From Litomosoides sigmodontis (lineage: Eukaryota > Nematoda > Chromadorea > Rhabditida > Onchocercidae), in the NCBI GenBank assembly GCA_963070105.1, contig OY718808.1, positions 5,247,738 to 5,311,737 on the forward strand: a DNA stretch of 64,000 bases. Direction: 5' to 3'. Each line of letters begins with the position of its first letter. Position 1 is the stretch's first letter. A model generated the notes under the pieces. The model saw only the letters and a program-made list of their open reading frames with translations, was not told where the DNA came from and did no database searches. The translations under genes and the position numbers were made by a program. Positions 16,932 to 30,752 of this stretch are shown here, one piece after another.

Positions 16932-17813
16932 TTGTTTAATTTTTAAACTGAAAATTTTGCTTCAATCATTATCAACTGATATAAATGTCTGCTATTCATT
17001 CGTGGAACCTTTTTCCGCACCTTTTACATTTGTAGTTGTATGTGTGAAGCTATTATTTTATTCTTAGAGGAAAAAATATCTAATAACCCGTTAATACTGT
17101 GTGGATCACGTAACTTGTTACGTGATCAACGCAGTATTAACGGGTTATTGTAGTAACAAAGGTGAGTTTGAACATTTAAATACAGCCCACCTGCGTCTCG
17201 TCAATTCTAATAATAACCTCTCATTTTATTTTTGCACAGGAATTTCTTGCATATCTGGCAAGACAATTTGCATACTTCAACATAGCTATTCCGCATTCTG
17301 TTTGCAAAAAATTAGACTATCTACATGCTTGCTCTACAGCAATACCTTTCTGATAATTTATCATCATTCTTTACAGCAATATTAAATTGATCTGCATATT
17401 TACTTGTACTCCAACAGCACTGCCGAGAAAACTTGATTTACAAAAAAAAAAAAAAAAAAGATAATGCAGTTTATTGTCCTCGTTTTAAGCGAGCAAATAA
17501 ATAAAGAACCTGATGGATATCGAGCTACATTTCATCATTACTCATTGAATAAAATACTGGACTCTGAACAGGTAAAGACAAATGAAAAGCTGCTCATTGT
17601 GTATCGGATTTTTCTACAAGCTTTCGGTATATATATTATATATTTTATATTGGAAGCGGATTTCTAACTACATTCTTATACATCGAAGAAAGCCTAAATA
17701 TTCAGAACCATACACATCTATTATCTTCGCTCTTCGAAGTTCCGACTGCAATTTTATCGATTCGAAAATGCTCATTGCATGGAAAAATTTTCATTAGCTG
17801 TCTTCCTGAAAGA
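16932..17813. other. Intergenic with fold-back repeat and A18 run
   Basis: Between the phosphatase start and the stop of the next minus-strand gene. It contains the fold-back repeat at 17082-17149 and a run of 18 A at 17442-17459. Short open frames show no domain or splice context. The phosphatase promoter should lie in the part near 16932. Confidence 0.6.
17082..17149. repeat. Fold-back inverted repeat, 33-nt arms
   Basis: Arms 17082-17114 and 17117-17149 are reverse complements with two mismatches and only a 2-nt spacer. The near arm begins 151 bases upstream of the phosphatase start codon. Its sequence is unrelated to the fold-back at 10709-10782, although arm length, mismatch number and placement are alike. 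Confidence 0.9.
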
Positions 17814-18768
17814 CTAGTGCCTTGTAATTATATCATAAGAAACTCTTCCATAAACAACAGCCACATTCTTTCTTTCTACACCGATCTTTCTACATATTCT
17901 TTCTACACGGATTGAAAAATATGAAGTAGTAACAATGAATGCGAGGAATCCAAAAAGCAAAGCAGGTGGAGGATGCTACATTTCAAAATTATTAAATAAA
18001 GTAATGGCTCATAATTACTTTGTTATTAGTGGCACGAGATGGGGATTTCTTGGTAAACATGGCTAATTTTATGAACGATCTAACTAATGAATTTGATGAA
18101 TGCAAAGCGACATCCTCTTCAGGTTCTTTCATTGTGATGAAAACTTTGTCCTGAACTTCAACCTGCAAAAGACTTGTGGAATTTACAGGGTAATACAGAT
18201 TTTTTTTTAGAGTTGTGTCAATGTATCTTCTTTAAATCTCATGAAAAAACTCATATTCATCCCATCCGGAAGAGCTGCCCAGAGATTTCAAGCAAATTGT
18301 CAAAACGATTCAAAATATCATATGTTGTGAAAAACTTCAATTACAGAAAATTCAAAATCGCAATGTCAATTCAAAAAGCTTTGAAATTCACACTTTTAAC
18401 GAGAAGAGCAAGAACTACCAATTAAGGAGTATCTCTTTAATACTGTTCTATGCATTTGTGCGAAAATGACGGAAGGAGTATTATGACTTGAAATAAACCG
18501 GCAGTTTGTCATCCCAAACAAAAAGTGCATTCACAATATTTCTCTGCAATCCATAAAACGAAAAGTTTTCGGCTTGAATTTGAATCTGCTTCTTCATCTA
18601 CAAAGAATTGCTCACCTTTGTACGAGTAGGATCAGCGTAAGGGCTCTGTACATTCGTTTGTGGAAGACGAGAACGAAACAGAAATGTTTTACGTTCGTTG
18701 CATAGTGCCGTTGAAAAAGATAACATACGTGACTCGGTGGAGCATGTAGTAACAACCCTTGGTATCAT
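17814..18768 (-). CDS. Small mitochondrial-looking membrane protein, orphan
   Basis: I do not recognise this gene. Exons: 18768-18616, 18162-18019 and 17975-17814 (TAG 17816-17814); phase-0 junctions throughout, 152 residues. The ATG lies shortly after a GTTTCAG acceptor, fitting a trans-spliced start. The N terminus (MIPRVVTTCSTESRMLSFST, then RKTFLFRSRLPQ) is rich in Arg, Ser and Thr and nearly free of acid, like a mitochondrial presequence. A middle part with KEPEEDVALHSS is hydrophilic. One membrane segment follows (PPALLFGFLAFIVTTSYF), with a basic flank (RVERICRKIGVERK) and the end YGRVSYDIITRH. It starts 286 bases from TIM50 on the other strand, so both may share a promoter. Mitochondrial inner-membrane location is inference from these signs. 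Confidence 0.7.
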
Positions 18769-19054
18769 CTTTATCAAAGATGACTAGACCTGAAACGGAT
18801 ATAAAGAAAATAAAATAGCTCGTCCTAATCATGACATGTGATGCCGTAATCTCACGGAGACAACGTAGAAGCGACCGATCATATGTGCCAACACCGTTTA
18901 CCAGTCAACTCTAACTGTTCGTTCATTCGTAACAACACCCAGCGGGTCAGCGTTTGAATTGCGATAGGGCAACTCGTAGGCCAAGGAACTGCAGTGAAGT
19001 CTACAGCGTTGGAATTGTTTGCTGATCGAATTCGATGAAGAAATCGGCTAATTG
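18769..19054. promoter_or_regulatory. Divergent promoter region of the orphan and TIM50
   Basis: The 286 bases between the two oppositely oriented start codons. It must hold the 5' ends of both transcripts and, unless enhancers lie inside the genes, their shared promoter. It holds a GTTTCAG acceptor for the left gene. I identify no specific binding site. Confidence 0.45.
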
Positions 19055-21613
19055 ATGTTTATCTCTCCAATTAGTATCGTTCGTACGTCTCACCGATGTA
19101 TAAGCAAAATAGCAAGCCATCAAACCGCTTGCCGTCTTTGCCGAATCATTTTTACCAGGAAGTCATCGTCCAGCAGTGCTCCCGATATTCTAATGGCATG
19201 GTCACTTGGATATTCATCGGTTAGTTGCTTCTCGACTTCATTTATCTATCGATCAATGAATTCATCCCCATTTATCTGAATTGCGTCAATTATTTGCAGA
19301 TTAATAAGGTGAATCTTCGCATGCTGCACGATGTGAAAGGTGCCGACAGAGATAATGAAGAATTTGTTGAAAGAGGTGGCGAGAAGATAGCATACAAGGT
19401 TAGTGCAGTAAGCACAATGTAGGTAATTCGAATTGTAATAGTGTGCCTTAAGTGTATTATTCATGATGCTCAGGCTTCCTATATTGCAGGATGGTAATGC
19501 TGGAGCTTCAGCTCTTCCTAAAGTGAATGTGAAGCCGGGTATAATTGTTACTAAGTGGGAAACACTAATGAACAGATGTGGGTTATCGGTAAATTTCATC
19601 TTGTTTTAGTGTGATGTTTTCTCCTCTGGGCTTGCCTGGTTAATGCAGTAAATCGTAGGTAATAGATATTACTTTAGATCGACAGGGCCGCTCCAACGGA
19701 AGATCAGAACGCTCAGAAGAGAAAGAGGAGTACTGTACTTGCCATGTTTTTTGTCGCTGGTAGCACATTTTGCGGACTCCTCTACTTTTGCTTGTACTAT
19801 GGTAATTCTAGCAGTTATAATAGCTTTTTGTGATATTAGATAATTTTTACGCAAACTATTTGTAAACATAATAAACAGTCAGTTTATATTATTAAGTAAA
19901 GCCAACTTCTCATTATTATCCATTTAATGTCTTTAGTATGAGAATGCACTATAACTAAGTCACTGAAGGTTATATAGCAATATAAATTAAAAATATCATT
20001 TGTATGGATTAAATTTTTTGTATAGGTTATATAAATTTTTATAGCCTTTTATTCATATAACCTATATATTTTATATAGGTTATATAAATTTTCTATGTTT
20101 TACATAGATTAAATTTTTTATATAGGTTATGTAGATTAAAAATATCATTTATTCATTAATTTATATTGAGCCTTGAAAACAAATTACAGGATGGATGAAA
20201 AGAGATGATGATAGTTCATATACGGGTGTATTAGCTCCCTATTATCGTATCAAAGAGGCATATAAATCATGGAGAAATGTAAGTTCTGATTTTTATTTCA
20301 TTTATCCTATTCTTCACTCTTAATCTGAAAATCTCTTGTTAGTTCAACTGTAATAAAAGGGTGTATAACGAGAACAGCGTGGTAACACATTATTTTATGT
20401 TAGTGAACATTGTTTTCTATAATATAATTTGTTTGCAGTTTGTGGTAGAGCCATCCAGAGAGAAACTTCTTCCGGATCCATTAAAACCACCTTATTGGCA
20501 GCCTAAGTATACCGTTGTTATTGAACTAAAGAATGTTTTGGTTGCGCCAGAATGGAGTGTTAGTTTTAGAAATTAACTTATGATAGCAAAAATTGGATTC
20601 TTAATAGTAACTCTCTCGTCAATTTTTTATAAATCTAAATTGTGGGAATTTCAGTATAAAATGGGAAACCGTGTTAAGAAGCGACCAGCTGTAGATTATC
20701 TGTTGGATGTAATTGGATATCCTAACTTCGAAGTCGTAATTTATACATCAGAAACTGCACTGAACGCAAGTCCAATAGTTGAAACTTTAGACAGCAAACA
20801 GAAAATCATGTACAAGCTGTATCGTGATTGCTGTAAGTACATAAACGGAGTTTATGTTAAGGTAAGTCCAATTTACTTTTAGCTGAAATTACATTGCTTG
20901 TATTTCTTTGTAATTTTAACCCGGTTCTTTCGAAATTTTAGGATCTTTCTAAGCTGAACAGAGACCTGTCGAAAGTTATTTACATTGATTTTGACCCGGA
21001 ATCTTTTCAATTTAACCCGGAAAATGTGCTCCGGTTACCAAAATGGGACGGCACTCTCGATGACACTGCACTGGTTGATCTTGCTGAACTTCTGAAAAGT
21101 AGTTAATTTCTTAAATTTCTGTTAGTTCTTGTTACAAATGGGATTTTTTCCGGGAACCGTAGATAATTTTTTTCTTGAGTTGAGTCTTTTTTTTTCAGCT
21201 ATACATTTATCGGATGTTGACGACGTGAGACCCACACTTCAATATTATAGTCAGTTTGATGATCCACTTAAAGAATTCAGAGAAAGAGCAACGAGAGTTG
21301 CAGAACTGGTTATTATTTCTGAATGTTATAATCATTTGTTATGCAGCGATTCTGTAGCTATGCATTTTTATTCTTAGGATCTTATCTTTTTTCCCAAAAT
21401 TTATTTTAAAATTTTAATTCTAAGAAGTTCTTACATTTCGACAGCGCGATGAATCCTTTCCCATATCGAATTATATATGTGAGATTGCTTTTGTTCAATG
21501 GCAGTGAATTACAGGAGAAAAAGATGCATCAGATCGAATCCCAGAAGGAGGCATTTGTTGCACCGCTGAGGAAATACCAAGGTCGATTGTTCGGTTTTCG
21601 TCGGCATGACTAA
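19055..21613 (+). CDS. TIM50, mitochondrial presequence translocase receptor
   Basis: Receptor subunit of the TIM23 complex of the mitochondrial inner membrane; it takes presequences emerging from TOM and hands them to TIM23 (C. elegans SCPL-4 is the homologue). Exons: 19055-19219, 19300-19398, 19490-19588, 19678-19801, 20190-20278, 20439-20558, 20655-20861, 20942-21098, 21199-21308 and 21515-21613 (TAA), 422 residues. A basic presequence ([20 protein letters not shown]) leads to one membrane segment at about 139-162 ([19 protein letters not shown]). The FCP1/HAD-like domain follows: [20 protein letters not shown], then YTSETALNA and [18 protein letters not shown]. The catalytic DxD motif of the HAD phosphatases is lost (VIELKNVL near 220), as in other TIM50 proteins, so it should not be an enzyme. 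The start follows an in-frame TTG; ATG 19055 gives the cleanest presequence. Confidence 0.95.
19980..20150. repeat. AT-rich imperfect repeats in a TIM50 intron
   Basis: Several copies, partly inverted, of a TATAGGTTATATAAATTTT-like unit between exons 4 and 5. Low complexity; no function suggested. Confidence 0.6.
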
Positions 21614-23288
21614 CCTACGTTTTATTGTTGAAATATCAGCACTGTTGTGAACTGATTTGTTACTCTCTTTCTTGTTGCGTAATGCGAAATTATTATTGTT
21701 TATTTATAAGTTAAATATTTTTTCTGTATTTTTTTTCACTTATTTATAAATGATGTCGCCATAGCTAATTTGAAAACTTATGATGAATTAAGAAAATGAA
21801 AATGTCTGAATTGCTGTCGGAATGTTCGACGAAATCTCAATGCTAGCTTATGCTTGCTTTGCTATGTAGAACGCTAATTGGAATCAGCCCGTTGCTGCAC
21901 CTTGTTTTATTTTGTTTATGTTTTCTTATGGCAAAAACTTTAGACTGAAGTCTTTTTTACTCACTCTTTTTACAACGTGTCTTGAATTTTGCGCAGTATG
22001 CGTGAATAAAACTTAGAATTTTATTTGTTTGTTGGCATATCATTCGTGGTCTTCCACAACAGTGTATGAGGTACAATTTTGCTTACAAAAAATCTTATGA
22101 CATACCCATCACAATTGATCCTCTCCAGTACCTCATTTATTTGTACAATTCAGTTGATTTTGTCTGTTGGTGAACTTTAATCTGTAAGACTGAATTCGTA
22201 AGTTCTTTATTTCAGCTTTTCTGTGGTAATGTTCCGAATAAATTATGTGAGGTATTTCGTAGTAAATTTCATAGCGAGTTGTACGGAAGGCTCATCTAAA
22301 TTATTGATATTAAAAATGCGTAGAGGTAGTGGTAAATTTGTGTTGATGCGAACAAAATACGATTATTTTCAAACTGTTTGAAGAAGCGTAATTTTTATAA
22401 CTCATATACCATTAATTTACAGCTAAAATTTTGTTAAAAACTCCCAAGAAATTAAAATAAATGTTTGGTATGATTAAAGCACAACAAGATACATACCAGA
22501 AGCTACAAAGATCAACGAACTAGGACTTTCTTATCACACTCATTAACAATCTCGCTATCAGCCTTTATTGTTTTACTTGTTGCTGATAACAGTGTGTTCA
22601 AGGTAGATTAATGTATGTCCATCTTAGTTCATTTCTTTTTGTTTATGGTATTGTTCGTTTAACTGAATTACAATCTATGTTAGGTGGAAATAATTTGATA
22701 TCAGACGAATATTGGGCGGGTTTACATTTCATTTCGATCGAGCGTTTTTTATCTTTCCCGTGCTACTTATACTGCTTCATTTTCCATTAAATTTTATTCA
22801 GCAAATTCTCCTAAGTACAATGGCCAAAACTTTCGGATAATTTTGTCACAATGGCGCTTATTTCCCCTCAACATTATCAACTGATTTATTGCTTTACAGT
22901 TGCAGTGCCAACAGAATGGCATCGTTCAGATTTGATAGCCTTGCTTGCTTCATTTATTTTAAAATTCCATGCTTCTTATTCAAAATCATTTCCCTAGTGT
23001 AGTATCATTCCATTCAGATTTAGTATAATATAGAATTCATAGAAGTAATTGGTAAGTAAATAGTTTTGCCTCCAAAATAAACGGATAAACTTTTGGTAAG
23101 ACTCCACCTTCTTTTCTATTTTTTTAAAATGGAATATTTTGAAATTTAAGGTTGCATTTTAGGATCATTGAATTGGCAACAAACGACTGATTTTAATCTT
23201 GAAAGGTGTTTGTATTCTCATGTATTCTTCCCAGATCGGATCTTTGTTTTTTACTTTCCCTCAACCTCAAGCGTTTGATGTTGTAGGA
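21614..23288. other. Intergenic, TIM50 to glutaminyl cyclase
   Basis: About 1.7 kb on which I find no coding exon. It should hold the TIM50 3' UTR and the cyclase promoter. The gap is too wide for a typical nematode operon. The frame open from 23199 is continuous with cyclase exon 1, so its start could lie at ATG 23220 instead. Confidence 0.55.
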
Positions 23289-26188
<2,900 letters not shown>

Positions 26189-28049
26189 GATGAGATGCAC
26201 TCGGAATTTTAACTTGCATAGGCAGAATTTCATCAAGTTTTTATTTTTCACACAGATTGGTAACACCGAGCTGGCAGATTTTCACCAAAAATTTAAAAAG
26301 ATTTCAGAACTTGATATTCTTTAGGACTATGACTGGATTCTTTTTTTATGTATGTTTTTTTCCTTAGCTAAGTCCAATTATTTTCGATATTCAAGTTCTG
26401 TAATACTAGAGATTTTCTAAACGAATATTCAAGCACAAATCGGTGTGAAAACAAATTACAGGGGTTGCCGTTTAAATAGTCACCAATTTTGTTTTTTATT
26501 AATTTTTGAATTCATTTATAAAATGAATTCATTTGAAATATCTGAAAGTTCCGAGTGCCCAAATTCTGTCGAACCAATTCTGACGAGATAAAGTGCAGTT
26601 CATTTTGAAATGGACTAAGCGGAATTACCCATGAAGACGAGTTATTGAGTACAAATCATTGTTGATTTGGTTATGAAAACTTAAAATTTGGGAAAACTCT
26701 TACTCCGTGCTACTCTTTGCAAATTTCTTCCTGAAACTGTGATAAGCCATCAGTGATTCCAGCAGTCTTTCAGTTCTGCATCCAGTAGTCCTTACTCTGT
26801 GAGTATAGAATGCATGCTAACATATGTATGTACATTTTGACCTCTGCATTGCTGTGACCTCTGTCCTCCTTCATTCATTTACTCTTTTGCGGCAACTTTC
26901 TATATTCATCTGGCGGGTTTTGTTTAGCAACTAATTTATGGTTATTCGATCATAAATGGCACAATACATTGGTTTTTTTTCATTTTATAAATTTATTCGA
27001 TGTATGAAGCTCCGAAGAGGCTCCTTAATAAGAGTCTTCAACTACGCTCTGCTTTGTTGAGTGGAAAGTGAACTGTGTTATTAGCAGTGAAACGAGTTTT
27101 GTCGAGCTCTCTTTTAGCTACTGAACTGCTCGTCATTTAACGCTAAAGCTTAAGGTTCTTTTTGTTGTTTGACAACTGCTATAACCTTCCATTTGATTTT
27201 CATTGTATTCAGTGACTTATTGATATCTGTGATCATTTATCTAACCGCTTCTTGATGAGCAAGCAAGCAAACGATGCTAAGATTTAGCAAATAGCTAAAT
27301 GAGAACGCATCAACGTGTGATAGCGCAATTGACATTCTCGAAGATGATGTTTTGGTTGTATAATTAGCTTCATACTAATTAACGATCATAGCAGTTTTTT
27401 CAATCAAGAAATCAAAAACATTGTATTTTTCAAATTAAATTCGCGTCGATGGTTGTATATGAGATTTTGTAGTTCATTATGAATGAAATTACGAAATGCG
27501 ATATTGTTCATTTGAAGAATTGGAAGTGAGCTTGTTTCTTTCATTTCGTAACATGGGTAAACTTTAATCGTTTTGAAAATTTTCATCTAACAGTAGAGGA
27601 TTATATTTTTTCTTATATTAAATTGAAAATCGAATTCATGATTGAAGCAAAAAAACTTCAGCGCAACAATTATTCAAGCAATGAAATAACTGAAATTTGT
27701 ACGAGGAGGAAATGTGGCTGAAAAACAGAGAACCTCCTAGCTCAGTTCAATGACCTAAAATATGCTTTTCAAAAAATGACATCGATCATAATTAAAGATT
27801 TTCTCCACCTCTAATTGCATATCATAAATTTCTCCGCTCAAGCGGGAGCGATTTGTTGCTAGCGAAGGGTTAGTAGCACCTAGCACTTCTCTTCACAAAA
27901 CGATAGATTCTCGCAGTAATCTTTTTCGAGACGGAAGACATTATCATTTGTTAAATTTACACTATTCTAGCAATTGCTAATTTACTCAGAGGGAGAATGT
28001 ATGGTTGATGCTCGCGGCACACCATCATAATTACTTTTGCGTGCATTCG

Positions 28050-28092
28050 GGTGTGTGTGCGTGTGTGTGTATGCGTGTGTGTGCGTGTGTGT
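28050..28092. repeat. GT-rich microsatellite
   Basis: Interrupted (GT)n with GC and AT interruptions, directly readable in the sequence. Confidence 0.95.
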
Positions 28093-28700
28093 ACAGTTAC
28101 TTTGTGGTCAGTGTTTTTGTGCCACTGATTTTATGAATGATATGATCGGCTAATTGTAAAAATTTTTGATGTTAAAGAATTTTAGTGTATGAGTTTAGAA
28201 ATATCTCATCAATCAATGAATCAGTCGTTTAGCGAAATTTGCAGAAACTTTACTATTTTGATTAGAATTAAAAATCGCTTTAATTGAAGCTAATTACTAG
28301 GAGGAACTAGCTAGTAAGTAGTTTTTATTTGAAAGTGTCTGTAATTTTAACCATTCCTAAAAATATTTTATCGTCGCGTTTGTTGTTCAAAATTATCTGA
28401 AAGAGGAAAGGTAAGCGAATGAATATTTCTTCAACTATTTCGACGTATTCTGTCCTAATTTTCCTTAAGTAACTCATATCGGTGGTGATAAGTGCAGGTA
28501 AATTTCAGGATATTTTAATTTTTACACTCCTTAAAGCTTTTCGCGGGGTTCTTTTTCAGGTTTTGTCCTGAAATAACTTGGCTGCATGGATGTTTACACT
28601 TTTTTAGCAACTTACTTAAAATCGTTTATGTCAGAAAGAAAAAACATTAATTTTCACTTCGCCTTCTCTTCAGATCTCTTAAATTAGGAGCTAATCCAGC

Positions 28701-28790
28701 TGCTTTATCATAAATTTAAATTACCACTTTTATTTCCACTGCTTTAAATTACCACTTTATCATATCATAAATTTAAATTACCACTTTTAT
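28701..28790. repeat. Three-copy direct repeat
   Basis: Three imperfect copies of a unit containing TTTAAATTACCACTTTTAT; the first and third share CATAAATTTAAATTACCACT. It looks like local slippage duplication. Confidence 0.85.
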
Positions 28791-28998
28791 CATATTCGAA
28801 ATGGATAACCTATTTTTGTTTGACATGATTTATGAGAGAGAAATTCTCAGCATATTTCGTTTATAATCTTTCGTATTATAGTTTTTCATAGTTATGAAAG
28901 CTTTTTGAAAGTGGCAATCCCTAGAGATAAAATTAAATTTTAGTTTAATTTAAATCTAATATCATTTGCAAATTTGCGAGTTTTTTTAGATTAGAAGA

Positions 28999-29034
28999 AA
29001 AAATACACGTCGTATGAATACGACGTGTATTTTT
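28999..29034. repeat. Perfect 16-bp hairpin with TGAA loop
   Basis: Arms 28999-29014 and 29019-29034 are exact reverse complements (TACGACGTGTATTTTT on the right) around a 4-nt loop. Read to the right it ends in a T run, resembling a terminator-like stem, but it lies far from any gene end I can see. Confidence 0.9.
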
Positions 29035-30752
29035 CTTGTGTAATTTATCTAAACGCTGCTCTTCTCAGTATCTCACCGTCAGTAATTTGTAAAATGTTTC
29101 ATTGCTCAATAAGTGTGACAAAGATTATTAGTAGAGTTAGCTTACTTTAGACATATGTTCTTGCTTTTTGTTTATTTAAAAAAATACTTTAAAAATACTT
29201 CAACTTTTTCCCTTACTTCAATCTCACAGCTCTAAACGTCTGATTAACTCAATGAAATCAATGTCATTGGCTCCAATTGAATCTGCAAAAGTTTTAATAA
29301 GGACTTAATTTTTAATTCATCTATTTTATACGTATAAAAAAGTGTTTAATTTTAAGGGATAAATTTCAGCGGGAAAAAAACTTTTAAGACGAAGAACGTT
29401 TTATATTTCACCATTGTTTTCTTTTTTCGTGGTGCTAAAAAATGCTCTAAACTAAACTGTTAAACAATAAATTTGAGAAATAGTCTGATGACAAGATGAT
29501 GTACATTAAAAGATTCTGCCTACGTCAAGCGGTTTGCTACGGCACTAATTGGAAGTAGCAATTTTGAAATGAAAACTTTAAGTATTGTTGACTGCTATTG
29601 ATATTCCTGAAAGAAAAATTGCCAACCCAAAGGTGGAAAGCATCTCAGAATTAATTTCAAAGATTCAGTATATTCTTTTCTCTAGCAAAAAAACTCTTTT
29701 CTGGTCAATAATTTTTTTTTGAGAGTTTGGTAGGAGAGGAGTATGCGCATCGCACCAGCGAGAAGGCGCAAAAGTTCCATTATTAGCACTACCAATGAAG
29801 CTATTGATGTAACTTAGGTATTGTAAAATTGTTTGGTGCAATCTATCGTATCCCTTTCTGTACTTCCGGAACACAATGTTTCCGGAAACGGTGTTTTTTG
29901 ATTTGCTTAAAACGCAAAATTTATGCATTACTTCTGGAGCATTTATTTTCAACTAACATTGATTATCTGCTTATTTTCGAAAAGTATGATAGCGTCATTG
30001 GTCACTAACAAAAATTTACTTTTTCCCTTCTTTAAACGTTAAAATTTTTTCCAGTCGAAATGTTTATTCGTTGAAAATACTAATGGATGATAAATTGTAT
30101 TCTCTGAGCAGACTTTTTTCCTGACGCAATGCAAAAAATTGATAAATTAAAAACTCTCCTTTAAACTTGTTTTTCCAAAGCTAAGATTTCAATAGGTGGG
30201 ATAGCCCTCTCTGAGCAGAGCATTTGTGATTTCAAGTTCATTTCATCCTCAGCTTTTTCTTAAATTATTACGTTTTACTGTAATTTCATTCCTCTATTAT
30301 TCTCAACGATTTCATTTATACTAATTAATTTTCTCCAATTGTCCATTTTAAATTCATTGTTTGTTTGCGTATTTGAACAGACAAATTCAAATGTTTATCA
30401 ATTCGTACAATTTGTATTATTATAATTTTGAATATATTTTAAGTTGGAATTTTATTTGAACGTTAACCTACTTCCCGTAACTTTTTGTTGCTTCAAATTG
30501 CCATGTGATTGTATATTATTTTAATTCTCTAAATACTCTTCAACATAGTTGTAATTCTTTTTTGCTGATAGAAATTTACGCAAATGAGTGCTGGTGGTCT
30601 TCGAGAGGATCAAATGGACAGTCTACTGAAGGGAACTGTTTTGGTTCATTGCAGTATAGGTAGATGCTTAAGGATGCAAAAGTATGCTATAGCTAATTCG
30701 AAACGTTACTGAATTAAAGGGTTAGGCGAGGCCTTCCAATGGATAGCACGAA

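Larger units (their letters stand above)
26189..30752. other. Gene-poor interval upstream of the TWK channel
   Basis: About 4.5 kb with no supported exon. It contains a GT-rich microsatellite (28050-28092), a three-copy direct repeat (28701-28790) and a short perfect hairpin (28999-29034), listed separately. A frame at 30584-30659 with a donor (MSAGGLREDQMDSLLKG) looks exon-like but does not join the channel in phase. Otherwise this is probably 3' UTR and promoter sequence. Confidence 0.6.

Noticed and set aside
29665..29952. 95-codon minus-strand frame in the gene-poor interval
   Set aside because: No motif, no acceptor near the start, composition like the surrounding sequence.
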